Below, one piece after another: positions 6,023 to 12,567 of a stretch of DNA of 12,567 nucleotides. Origin of the DNA: Hyphomicrobiales bacterium. GTDB lineage: Bacteria > Pseudomonadota > Alphaproteobacteria > Rhizobiales > Aestuariivirgaceae. The number at the start of each line of letters is the position of its first letter. Within the stretch, counting starts at the first letter, position 1. Below the pieces are notes generated by a model. That model saw only the letters and a list, made by a program, of their open reading frames with translations. It was not told the origin of the DNA and made no database searches. Position numbers and translations under genes: made by a program. The stretch lies in contig JACMJT010000020.1 in the NCBI GenBank assembly GCA_014380505.1, positions 1 to 12,567 of the forward strand. Reading direction: 5' to 3'.

Positions 6023-7267
6023 ATGTTCGTCTCTTTCTTTCCAGCTCCCCGGCCCTTTTTCTGGTCGGCTGCGCTGTGGACATTGCTCGCGGTCCTGTTC
6101 TGGTTCTTCGTGGTGCGCGATCAGGGGTTTGTGATCGGCCTCGAAAATCCGCCCGCCAATGCGCCGCCGATCATCGGCATTTCGAGATTTTGGTCGAAGC
6201 CTTTCCTGTTTTTCTACATCTATTACACGATAATGGTTGGCCTCTTCGCTGCGGTTTGGAGCAGGCTTGCGCCGCATCCATGGTTTCCGTGGTCTGTCCT
6301 GGGTTCGGCGCTGATTGTGTTCGTCCTGTATTTTCAGGTTCAGGTCAGTGTTGCCATCAACGATTGGTATGGTGAGTATTTCAACCTGATCCAACAGGCC
6401 CTGAGCAAACCCGGTTCTGTGCCCTCCTCCAGCCTGTATTCCGGTCTCGGAGCGATAACCGGAGTGCTGCTTACCTACATTACCGTTGCTGTTCTGCTCG
6501 CCTTCTTTACTAGCCACTACGTTTTTCGGTGGCGGACGGCCATGAATGCCTACTACGGTAATAACTGGCAAAAACTGCGCATGATCGAAGGCGCCTCACA
6601 ACGTGTCCAGGACGACACGATGAGATTTGCAAGAATGTCCGAAGATCTGGGCACAAGCTTTGTAACTGCCGTCATGACGTTAATTGCGTTCTTGCCGATA
6701 CTCGCCCGCCTGTCCGAACAGGTTTCAGAAATGCCAATTATCGGTAAGGTTCCTTACTCGCTGGTTTTTGTGGGTCTGGCATGGTCATTGTTCGGAACGG
6801 GGTTGCTTGCCATCGTCGGCGTTAAGCTTCCCGGCCTTGAATTCAAGAACCAAAGGGTCGAAGCCGCCTACAGAAAAGAGCTCGTCTATGGCGAGGACAA
6901 TCCGTCCCGTGCTTCGCCGCCAACACTTTCAGAATTGTTCTCAAACGTCAGGAGAAATTACTTCAACCTGTATTTCAACTATTTGTATTTCAACATCGCC
7001 CGGTACAGTTACCTCCAAGCCGATCTGCTGTTGCCCTTTTTTGTATTGATCCCTGCCACTGCGGCTGGCGTCATCACATTCGGCGTCTTCCAGCAAGTGC
7101 GGTCGGCGTTCGGCGAAGTTCGCGACGCGATGCAGTATCTCGTAAAATCCTGGCCAATCATTGTTGAGTTCTTATCGATCTACAAGCGCCTGCGCGCCTT
7201 CGAGGCCGTGCTGCACGGCGAACCGCTGCCGCCGATCGATCAGGAGTATGTGGCGGAGAAAGCATGA
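6023..7267 (+). CDS. bacA: BacA/SbmA peptide transporter
   Basis: This is an inner-membrane peptide uptake transporter of the SbmA/BacA family, driven by the proton gradient. In rhizobia and Brucella BacA is needed for chronic host infection, very-long-chain fatty acid modification of lipid A, and uptake of proline- or cysteine-rich antimicrobial peptides. The 414-aa product begins MFVSFFPAPRPFFWSA, like E. coli SbmA. It carries the family blocks SHYVFRWRTAMNAYYGNNW, IEGASQRVQDDTMRFA and GLEFKNQRVEAAYRKELVYG almost unchanged, with several long hydrophobic helices and no ATPase domain. The frame opens upstream at a TTG at 5954, but family alignment supports the ATG at 6023. The gene is divergent from rsm22, with 98 bp between the starts. 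Confidence 0.94.
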   Translation: MFVSFFPAPRPFFWSAALWTLLAVLFWFFVVRDQGFVIGLENPPANAPPIIGISRFWSKPFLFFYIYYTIMVGLFAAVWSRLAPHPWFPWSVLGSALIVFVLYFQVQVSVAINDWYGEYFNLIQQALSKPGSVPSSSLYSGLGAITGVLLTYITVAVLLAFFTSHYVFRWRTAMNAYYGNNWQKLRMIEGASQRVQDDTMRFARMSEDLGTSFVTAVMTLIAFLPILARLSEQVSEMPIIGKVPYSLVFVGLAWSLFGTGLLAIVGVKLPGLEFKNQRVEAAYRKELVYGEDNPSRASPPTLSELFSNVRRNYFNLYFNYLYFNIARYSYLQADLLLPFFVLIPATAAGVITFGVFQQVRSAFGEVRDAMQYLVKSWPIIVEFLSIYKRLRAFEAVLHGEPLPPIDQEYVAEKA

Positions 7268-7268
7268 A

Positions 7269-7284
7269 GGCTGGCTTGCCAGCC
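7269..7284 (+). repeat. hairpin directly after bacA
   Basis: GGCTGG (7269-7274) and CCAGCC (7279-7284) form a 6-bp stem with a 4-base loop, starting 2 bp after the bacA stop codon. No T-run follows, so it is more likely an mRNA 3'-end structure than a full intrinsic terminator. Confidence 0.35.
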
Positions 7285-7302
7285 GTAGCTTCAGGTGAAG
7301 GC

Positions 7303-7339
7303 TGGTGGGCGATGAGAGACTCGAACTCCCGACATCTTC
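7303..7339 (-). pseudogene. 3' fragment of tRNA-Val, putative attachment-site copy
   Basis: These 37 bases are identical to 9052-9088, the 3' half of the intact tRNA-Val gene and in the same orientation. They cover CCA, the acceptor 3' strand, the T-arm, the variable loop and most of the 3' strand of the anticodon stem. Identity ends sharply at both sides. The 5' half of the tRNA is absent, so the copy cannot be functional. A duplicated tRNA 3' end of this kind is the usual scar left at the far end of an element that integrated into the tRNA gene. Confidence 0.88.
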
Positions 7340-7437
7340 AATCAAACGGTGTCGGGAAACCTTGATTTAGCTCGGTAAAAAGATTCCATGTGAGGGTCGT
7401 GTACACGCTACCGACTACAACTCATACGCTAGAACAG

Positions 7438-7467
7438 TTGTTATTCACCGCAGAAAATCACTAAAAT
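7438..7467 (+). promoter_or_regulatory. possible promoter of the TadG-like gene
   Basis: TTGTTA (7438-7443) and TAAAAT (7462-7467) are separated by 18 bases in a markedly AT-rich stretch. The predicted leader is about 66 bases. Other AT-rich hexamers nearby could also serve. Confidence 0.3.
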
Positions 7468-7539
7468 TTTAAATTCAACCTAAACATTAATTTTATGAGT
7501 GTTCTTCTAAAATACCATGATGTGTAACGAGGTGCCATC

Positions 7540-8949
7540 ATGACATTGCTCCGTCAGTTCTCAAGAAATGCCACGGGAACCATTGCCGTCAGTTTTGCTC
7601 TTTCACTCGTGGGCCTCGTAATCGCCGTCGGATGTGGAGTGGACTACGTCCGGTGGCACAAGGCTCAGACCGAGCTTCAGAGCATTGCAGATGCGGCTGC
7701 GCTCTCGGCGGGAGCCTCCAACGAAACTACCGCCAAGAAGCTTCAGAAGATTGCAGCCAGCTTCGTTGATGGCAACAGCGCGGAAATTACCAGCCAAAAC
7801 GTTGAAACCACCGTGTTTGATTATAATCCCGAATCCCAGACGGTTTCCCTTACCCTTGAGGGTGACATTCCGACGTCACTCATGGGGCTTGCCGGAATAA
7901 CGGAGATGGCAACGGTGGCATCCTCCACCGTGAAGCTCCGCGGAACTCCTCCGGTCGAGGCAGTCCTGGTCCTCGATACGACCTATTCAATGGTCGGTTC
8001 CAAGATCAACTCGCTGAAAGATGCCGCAAAGAGCCTGGTCAAGACTATTCTCAAAAATCCCCAAGCGCGTGTCGGCATCGTTCCATTCGGGAGCTACGTG
8101 AATGTGGGGGTGAGCAGGCGCGATGAGCCGGGTTTCGACGTGCCCAATGACTATTCTACAAAAAGCCAGTCGTGCTCTACGACCTATCCAAATGCCAAAA
8201 ATTGCAAGAAGAAAACTACAACCTCAACCTGCAAATCGACTAAGGACGGCGTCACGACCACCTATTCCTGCACCAGCACGACGACGACCTGCGACAGTTG
8301 GGGTGACCCCGTCAAGACTTGCAAGACAGTCACTACAAAGAACAAGTTCAACGGCTGTGTCGGCTCGCGCGCCGAAAAGTATCGTCCAGTGGTCTCCTCG
8401 ATCACCAACGAATATCCCGGAATGATGAACACCACGTGCGCCAATGAGATTCTTGATCTCACCGACAAGGTTGGGCCGGCTGTCAGCGCAATCGAGGCCC
8501 TTTCGGTTGCCGGAGAGACATACCTTCCCGGAGGCATTACCTGGGGGTGGAATATGCTCACACCCGATGCACCTCTAAACTCTGCTCTCTCGACTGCAGC
8601 TCTTCAGGCGAAGGGCGGCAAGAAGGCGCTCATCATTATGACCGATGGCAGCAATACGCTCGCACCCACGAGCGTAGACGCCTCGGGCCATGGTCCCATG
8701 ACGAGCGGCCCTTACAAGAGCAAACCCTATGCAAACAACCTTACGACAGAGCTTTGCAAGAACATCAAAGCCGACAACATCGACGTCTATACCGTACTCT
8801 ACGATGTTGAAGACGCAGCGGTGGAGACAATTCTGCGCGACTGTGCCAGCGCTTCAAGCAAGAGCTTCGTTGCAAAGAGTTCAAGCGAACTCATCGCTGC
8901 ATTCGACAGCATCGCCAGGCAACTCGCGATGGTAAGGATCGTAAAATGA
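7540..8949 (+). CDS. TadG-like pilus-assembly-related protein with von Willebrand A domain
   Basis: The 469-aa product begins with a TadE/TadG-type membrane anchor (MTLLRQFSRNATGTIAVSFA, helix about residues 12-34), followed by the family segment VDYVRWHKAQTELQSIADAA. A von Willebrand A domain runs from about residue 138 to 462. Its metal-ion adhesion motif reads DTTYS (Asp146, Thr148, Ser150; a variant of DxSxS), with Asp369 in IIMTDGSNT. Residues 204-275 form an insertion rich in Thr, Lys and Ser with seven cysteines. FNGCVGSR and GETYLPGGITWGWNML match conserved TadG blocks. GAGGTG seven bases upstream supports the start. TadG proteins normally work with Flp/Tad pilus genes; none is present here, so this is an orphan copy between tRNA-Val repeats. 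Confidence 0.87.
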   Translation: MTLLRQFSRNATGTIAVSFALSLVGLVIAVGCGVDYVRWHKAQTELQSIADAAALSAGASNETTAKKLQKIAASFVDGNSAEITSQNVETTVFDYNPESQTVSLTLEGDIPTSLMGLAGITEMATVASSTVKLRGTPPVEAVLVLDTTYSMVGSKINSLKDAAKSLVKTILKNPQARVGIVPFGSYVNVGVSRRDEPGFDVPNDYSTKSQSCSTTYPNAKNCKKKTTTSTCKSTKDGVTTTYSCTSTTTTCDSWGDPVKTCKTVTTKNKFNGCVGSRAEKYRPVVSSITNEYPGMMNTTCANEILDLTDKVGPAVSAIEALSVAGETYLPGGITWGWNMLTPDAPLNSALSTAALQAKGGKKALIIMTDGSNTLAPTSVDASGHGPMTSGPYKSKPYANNLTTELCKNIKADNIDVYTVLYDVEDAAVETILRDCASASSKSFVAKSSSELIAAFDSIARQLAMVRIVK

Positions 8950-9051
8950 GGCGGGTAACAGGTTGAGACGAAATCGGAACTCAGCCGGCCGAGAGCGAGC
9001 TTCAAGCCCTTCCGTTGCCCGTTAGCGGTTCGATCCGAAATTTGGCCTGTT

Positions 9052-9127
<76 letters not shown>

Positions 9128-9136
9128 CCGGGGGGT

Positions 9137-9165
9137 TCAATACCGGCAAGCCCCTGGCCACGCAA
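9137..9165 (-). promoter_or_regulatory. probable promoter of tRNA-Val
   Basis: On the minus strand TTGCGT (9165-9160) and TATTGA (9142-9137) are separated by 17 bases. Transcription would start near 9130, a few bases before the mature tRNA 5' end at 9127, which is the expected geometry for a tRNA gene. Confidence 0.45.
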
Positions 9166-9175
9166 CTGCTTACCG

Positions 9176-9210
9176 CCTCACCCTGAGGAGTCCGGCGCGG
9201 CGGGCCGGAC
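9176..9210. repeat. REP-like pair of palindromes
   Basis: Two adjacent hairpins: CCTCA-CCC-TGAGG (9176-9188), then GTCCGGC (9190-9196) with GCCGGAC (9204-9210) around a 7-base loop. The first resembles the CCTCA(C/T)CCTGAGGAG start of palindromic intergenic repeats that I recall from many alphaproteobacterial genomes. It lies just upstream of the tRNA-Val promoter. Confidence 0.45.
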
Positions 9211-9369
9211 GGCGAGCGTGCCGTACTCTCGATCGAGCGGTTTCCGAAGCCACGTTAACCCTAATAATATACTAGCAAATCAACTCCAAATCGCATTGAT
9301 CTGTATACTGTGCAATATAGGCAGATCGAGGCGGCAAAGCCGTGGATTTTGTCACATTGGAGGTTTTTG

Positions 9370-9711
9370 ATGCGCGATATCATCAAAATGAACGAGCAAC
9401 TGCAGGCCCGCATGATCGAAGAAGCGGAAGCCATGCTGACCGAACGCACAATGCTGCGCGATGTAGCGCTCGGCCGCGGGCGGGCGCTTCAGGCCAGGTG
9501 GGATGAGGAGTTGCACCGCATCGACAAATGGGCGCAATCCCAAAAGGATGTCGTCAAAGAAGTATTCTCCGCCATGATCACCGAGAACAATTTCGACGTT
9601 GAAAAGCACAGCAACGCCATCCACCGGCTCAAGGGAAACAGCACTCCCACGCCCGAGCGGCCCGGTGCAAAACCCGGCCTTCAGCAGGTTCACCGGCCCG
9701 CGGCGGAGTAA
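9370..9711 (+). CDS. small helical protein, function unknown
   Basis: The 113-aa soluble product begins MRDIIKMNEQLQARMIEEAE. Residues 1 to about 85 are rich in Glu, Arg, Lys and Ala in a heptad-like pattern without prolines, so a long helix or coiled coil is likely. The tail (NSTPTPERPGAKPGLQQVHR) is Pro-rich and probably disordered. GGAGG six bases before the ATG at 9370 supports this start over an upstream ATG at 9310, which has no good ribosome-binding site. There are no membrane segments or enzyme motifs. I do not recognise the family; a structural or regulatory partner is possible, but no function can be assigned. Confidence 0.72.
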   Translation: MRDIIKMNEQLQARMIEEAEAMLTERTMLRDVALGRGRALQARWDEELHRIDKWAQSQKDVVKEVFSAMITENNFDVEKHSNAIHRLKGNSTPTPERPGAKPGLQQVHRPAAE

Positions 9712-9796
9712 ATCCTGGCCGTTCACCGTCTGCCTGGCAATTTTCTGCTCTCAAACCGCAGGGTTCGAGCGGAACCGCACCTGTCTTCCTGGAGTT

Positions 9797-9811
9797 ATGG
9801 GCATAGCCCAT
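9797..9811 (+). repeat. hairpin abutting a ribosome-binding site
   Basis: ATGGGC (9797-9802) and GCCCAT (9806-9811) pair around a 3-base loop, ending immediately before GGAGGA (9812-9817), the ribosome-binding site of the exported protein starting at 9822. Folding could affect ribosome access. Confidence 0.35.
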
Positions 9812-9821
9812 GGAGGAAGAG

Positions 9822-10301
9822 ATGAAATATGCGGTCCCTGCCCTGATTGTGATTGTCGGAACCCTTGCGCCCACGGCGGCTCGCGCGGAAAGCTGGGCGG
9901 TTTACCAGGACGGCCTCCATGAATGCCGGCTTGAGTATGCGAGCGATGTGTTCACCCAAGACTCGCTAGATGAGGAGAAGTTTCAGCGGTTTTCCGGGCC
10001 TAACAAGCAGACCTATTTCCGCGTCAAGGGCCTGCCCAATCAGGAGAAATGGAGCCCGGCGCAAATCAGGGCCGAATACATCAAGTCGAGGGGAGCGGCA
10101 GACGTTGTATACGAGCGGACCAAAAGGGATTTTCTGGTTTTATCGGGATTCCGGGGCGATAATATTTTTTATACGAAGGTCGCGCTATCGAGCGACAACG
10201 AGATCATCTGTGTTTTGGATATTTCCTATCCCCGCAAAGCCAAGCGGGCGTTCGATGCCGTAGTCACCCGAATGTCGCGGTCGTTCGCTGCGGAGAGATG
10301 A
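9822..10301 (+). CDS. exported protein, function unknown
   Basis: The 159-aa product starts with a signal peptide (MKYAVPALIVIVGTLAPTAA, cleavage probably after ARA near residue 23). The mature domain of about 135 residues has one Cys near the front (LHECRLEYASDVF) and one further on (NEIICVLDISYP), which could form a disulfide in the periplasm. Between them lie FRVKGLPNQEKWSPAQIRAEY and FLVLSGFRGDNIFYTKVAL, and the pattern suggests mixed alpha/beta structure. The ATG at 9822 is preferred over one at 9810, because GGAGGA sits between them at good spacing for the second. It resembles small periplasmic proteins of Rhizobiales with no known role. It follows the helical-protein gene by 110 bp and may be co-transcribed. 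Confidence 0.78.
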   Translation: MKYAVPALIVIVGTLAPTAARAESWAVYQDGLHECRLEYASDVFTQDSLDEEKFQRFSGPNKQTYFRVKGLPNQEKWSPAQIRAEYIKSRGAADVVYERTKRDFLVLSGFRGDNIFYTKVALSSDNEIICVLDISYPRKAKRAFDAVVTRMSRSFAAER

Positions 10302-10365
10302 CCGGCTCGCATCCAGCACAAGGCCCCGGCGGACCACTGAGGAAATCCTTACCAAGTATTTGCTT

Positions 10366-10390
10366 TCGTGGGCGATGGGAGACTGGAACT
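10366..10390 (-). pseudogene. decayed tRNA-Val 3'-end fragment
   Basis: Without gaps, 22 of 25 bases match 9052-9076, the acceptor 3' strand and T-arm of tRNA-Val, in the same orientation. The eight bases for the acceptor strand and discriminator are unchanged. The three mismatches are in CCA, in the T-stem and at T-loop position 57 (TTCGA becomes TTCCA), so it could not act as a tRNA. Similarity stops beyond 10390. It is best read as an old duplicate of the tRNA end. Confidence 0.6.
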
Positions 10391-10478
10391 ATCCGCCCGT
10401 TGGCGTTTCACTCCGATTGGTGAAGGTTCGATGTTTGCGAAGCAAGAGGTGGGTTTGGGCAAGAATGGAGAGTCCTAT

Positions 10479-11231
10479 TCAGCCGTTAAATGTCGGCTCG
10501 ATCACGATACGATTGATCATAACACCCGGCGGTTGCTGCAAAGCGAAGACAATGGCGCGCGCGATATCTTCGGGGGAAAGACCCTGGGGATAGGATTCGA
10601 CGAATTCTTTCGCCGCGGTTTTGTCACCCTTGTAACGGTTCAGTGCAAAGTCGGTTATCACAACTCCGGGGTCGATTTCTGTCACCCGAAGTCTCGTGTC
10701 CGCCACGTCCTTTCGCAACGACTCGGTGAATCCGCGAACCGCGAATTTGCTGGCGCAATACACTGATGATTTCTGTAACGGTGTAAATCCACTGGTCGAC
10801 CCTATGTTGACGATATGCCCACGATCTCTTTCCAACATTCCGTCAATAACATGCGCGGTCATACGGATCAGGCCTATGACGTTTGTCTCAATCACCTGTT
10901 CGCTGTCCGTCATCTTCAGGTCTTGGAAAAGTTGCCAGCCACCGGCGTCATGGCCCGCATTGTTGACCAGAATGTCGATATTTTGCCAATCACCCGGCAG
11001 CGTCTTCAGCGCGCCGCGAATACCATCCTCGTCGTTCACATCCAGAGCGATCCCATAGCCCCTGTCACCCAGTTCCGAAACGACAGGTTCAAGACGCTCC
11101 ATGCTCCGCGCGGTGCAAATAACGCGCAAGTCCAGATCGGCCAATGCCCGCGCGGTAGAACGGCCTATCCCGCTACTGGCTCCAGTCACCATCGCGACGG
11201 TGCCGGGTTTCAAAATGCTCTCGCTTTTCAT
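10479..11231 (-). CDS. short-chain dehydrogenase/reductase, YdfG-like
   Basis: The 250-aa product is a classical NAD(P)-dependent SDR. The Rossmann motif TGASSGIG is at residues 16-23, NNAG at 90-93, and the catalytic set is Asn117, Ser145, Tyr158 and Lys162 (SSVYCASK). An Arg at 42 after the second strand suggests NADP(H) preference. The C-terminal part, PGVVITDFALNRYKGDKTAA followed by LSPEDIARAIVFALQQPP, is like E. coli YdfG, which acts on 3-hydroxy acids, serine and malonic semialdehyde. The substrate here is therefore inferred. AGGGGA before the ATG at 11229-11231 supports the start. It stands alone between hupB and the two unknown genes, and lies on the minus strand like hupB. Confidence 0.92.
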   Translation of the reverse strand: MKSESILKPGTVAMVTGASSGIGRSTARALADLDLRVICTARSMERLEPVVSELGDRGYGIALDVNDEDGIRGALKTLPGDWQNIDILVNNAGHDAGGWQLFQDLKMTDSEQVIETNVIGLIRMTAHVIDGMLERDRGHIVNIGSTSGFTPLQKSSVYCASKFAVRGFTESLRKDVADTRLRVTEIDPGVVITDFALNRYKGDKTAAKEFVESYPQGLSPEDIARAIVFALQQPPGVMINRIVIEPTFNG

Positions 11232-11575
11232 ATTCTTCCCCTACTTGGAATCCCACAACCTGATTGCGGGCTGGTTTAGTGGAGGCTCTGGTCCATCTGA
11301 GTTGGCATTTTAGGCGGCCGCTTTGCTATGTAGCAAGCGCCCGTGTTCGATTGTCTTTCGCTTGATCCTTCTCTTTGCAGGAGAATGGTTTGGCCGCGTC
11401 CGGCGTAGGCGCCGGCAGGGGCAAGATTGCTCAGGCTCCCATGAAAGCGCCGATGTTAAGAGCAAGTCATCCCGCCGTCACATTCTCTCCATCACCGGCC
11501 TTGAGCCGGTGATTCAGACTGGATGCCTGGGTCAAGCCCGGCCATGGAGAGGAGTGCCGGGAGCGGCAAAAGCTA
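11232..11575. other. intergenic region between the SDR gene and hupB
   Basis: No gene is supported in these 344 bases. A 91-codon plus-strand frame across it reads through a palindromic repeat and has low-complexity basic content. The promoter of the SDR gene should lie at about 11232-11330, but no well-spaced hexamers stand out. The right-hand part holds a REP-like repeat, listed separately. Confidence 0.6.
11491..11547. repeat. REP-like palindromic intergenic repeat downstream of hupB
   Basis: ATCACCGGC (11491-11499) and GCCGGTGAT (11505-11513) form a perfect 9-bp stem with a 5-base loop. After a short link comes an imperfect hairpin, GCCTGGG-TCAAG-CCCGGCC (11525-11543). The pair closely resembles an intergenic palindromic repeat common in Rhizobiales, reading GCCGGTGAT...GGGTCAAGCCCGGGC; the second arm here has lost one G. 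It begins about 29 bp beyond the hupB stop and may help end or stabilise the hupB transcript. Confidence 0.6.
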
Positions 11576-11851
11576 TCAGCCGTTCACCGCCTGCTTGAGC
11601 AATTTGCCCGCCTTGAACCTGGCCCGCTTGGAGGGCGGCAGCTTGATTGTCTTGCCGGTCTGCGGGTTTCGCGCCTCGCCCGCCTTGCGGCGGCTCACCG
11701 TGAATATACCGAAGCCCACGAGACGGACGTCGTCGCCCTGGCGCAGCGCCTTCATGATGTTTTCGATGGTGGCTTCTATGGCCACGCCAGCCTCGCCGCG
11801 CGTCAGTCTGGCGTCCTTGGCCACCTTGGCAATGAGTTCGCTCTTGTTCAT
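11576..11851 (-). CDS. hupB: DNA-binding protein HU
   Basis: HU is the small dimeric nucleoid protein that bends DNA. The 91-aa product has the usual length and sequence: MNKSELIAKVAKDARLTRGE at the N-terminus, VRLVGFGIFTVSRRKAGEAR entering the DNA arm, the conserved RNPQTGKTIKLP at the arm tip, and a final helix ending KLLKQAVNG. The frame is open 24 codons further upstream, but family length fixes the start at the ATG at 11849-11851. The gene follows lon on the same strand, as is common in proteobacteria, with lon's terminator between them, so hupB probably has its own promoter in 11852-11965. I did not find convincing hexamers there. Confidence 0.96.
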   Translation of the reverse strand: MNKSELIAKVAKDARLTRGEAGVAIEATIENIMKALRQGDDVRLVGFGIFTVSRRKAGEARNPQTGKTIKLPPSKRARFKAGKLLKQAVNG

Positions 11852-11965
11852 GGTCGTGGGCCCCAGATTGCCGCCCGGACCTGAAAAAGCCGACGATTCG
11901 GGGCGTTTTGCAAGAGTCCGCAAGGCAAAATTTTTCTGTGAGTCAGTTCAAGGATTTAGGGCCGC

Positions 11966-12006
11966 CAAAAAACCAAAGCGGGCGGAAGTGATTCCTTCCG
12001 CCCGCT
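11966..12006 (-). terminator. intrinsic terminator of lon
   Basis: AGCGGGCGGAAG (11977-11988) and CTTCCGCCCGCT (11995-12006) form a perfect 12-bp GC-rich stem with a 6-base loop. On the minus strand it is followed by TTTGGTTTTTTGG. It begins 20 bp after the lon stop codon, so it should end lon transcription before hupB. Confidence 0.9.
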
Positions 12007-12026
12007 GAATTTTAACAGGTCGTCGG

Positions 12027-12567
12027 TCAGTGGGCCCGGGCGCCCTCGCTGGTTTTTTCGGCGGCGGCCCTTGCGGCGGCGGCGGCTTCCTCGGCTTCCT
12101 CATCCCAGATAATGGGCTCGGGCATGCGCACCAGCGCGTGTTTCAGCACATCGTCCATGCGGGCCACCGGCACGATCTCCATGCCGGACTTCACATTGTC
12201 CGGGATTTCGGCCAGATCCTTGGCGTTCTCCTCCGGGATCATCACCTTCTTGATGCCGGCGCGAAGTGCCGCCAGCAGCTTTTCCTTGAGACCGCCGATG
12301 GGCAGAATACGCCCGCGCAGCGTGATCTCCCCGGTCATGGCGACATCGTGCTTCACCGGAATGCCGGTCATCACCGAGACGATGGCCGTCACCATGCCGA
12401 CACCCGCCGACGGGCCGTCCTTGGGCGTCGCACCTTCCGGCACGTGCACGTGAATATCGCGCTTGTCGAATACCGGCGGCTTGACGCCGATGATCGCGGC
12501 CCGTGAGCGCACATAGGAGGAAGCAGCCGAGATCGACTCCTTCATCACATCCCTAAGGTTTCCCGTC
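12027..12567 (-). CDS. lon: ATP-dependent protease La (Lon), C-terminal part
   Basis: Lon is a cytoplasmic AAA+ serine protease that degrades misfolded and regulatory proteins. The last 179 residues are visible and the gene enters from the right edge. They make up most of the proteolytic domain, starting [12 protein letters not shown]. The catalytic Ser is in PKDGPSAG (visible residue 53), and the catalytic Lys is 43 residues later in [14 protein letters not shown] (visible residue 96), the same spacing as in E. coli Lon. The C-terminus carries an Ala/Glu-rich tail ending SEGARAH. A strong terminator follows, then hupB. Confidence 0.97.
   Translation of the reverse strand, partial: TGNLRDVMKESISAASSYVRSRAAIIGVKPPVFDKRDIHVHVPEGATPKDGPSAGVGMVTAIVSVMTGIPVKHDVAMTGEITLRGRILPIGGLKEKLLAALRAGIKKVMIPEENAKDLAEIPDNVKSGMEIVPVARMDDVLKHALVRMPEPIIWDEEAEEAAAAARAAAEKTSEGARAH

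Noticed and set aside
11323..11598. 91-codon plus-strand frame between the SDR gene and hupB
   Set aside because: It translates the palindromic repeat and overlaps the hupB 3' end; no start signal or family is visible.
12030..12506. His/Gly-rich plus-strand frame opposite lon
   Set aside because: It is antisense to the conserved Lon protease domain, and its composition is typical of the complement of a GC-rich gene.

Overview
This window looks like chromosomal DNA of an alphaproteobacterium, most likely of the Hyphomicrobiales (Rhizobiales). The evidence is NuoA/NuoB, a lon-hupB pair, a BacA-type SbmA transporter, a bacterial Rsm22, and palindromic intergenic repeats of a kind I recall from this group. 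I cannot name genus or species.

Backbone. Read on the minus strand from right to left, the window contains lon (3' part, 12027-12567), its strong intrinsic terminator, hupB, tRNA-Val(UAC), tRNA-Asp(GUC), nuoA and nuoB (5' part, running off the left edge). From memory, lon-hupB-tRNA-Val-tRNA-Asp-nuoA is a compact, conserved order in many Rhizobiales. Here three blocks of extra genes separate its members.

Block 1, between nuoA and tRNA-Asp: a predicted outer-membrane beta-barrel protein (943-1830) and a small exported basic protein (2185-2568).

Block 2, between tRNA-Asp and tRNA-Val: a GlxA-like AraC regulator divergent from a DUF4242 protein; a Rid-family protein whose gene lies 18 bp behind an Rsm22-type ribosome-assembly methyltransferase; a divergent bacA; and a 1.75 kb segment holding one orphan TadG-like von Willebrand A protein. 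That segment lies between the intact tRNA-Val gene and a perfect 37 bp copy of its 3' end, which is the footprint left by integration at a tRNA gene. No integrase is visible.

Block 3, between tRNA-Val and hupB: a 113-aa helical protein, a 159-aa exported protein, a decayed second copy of the tRNA-Val 3' end at 10366-10390, and a YdfG-like short-chain dehydrogenase.

I found no complete new defence or biosynthetic system. The most notable signals are the tRNA-Val repeats with their one-gene cargo, the decayed extra tRNA copy, and the repeated scattering of a conserved housekeeping order.
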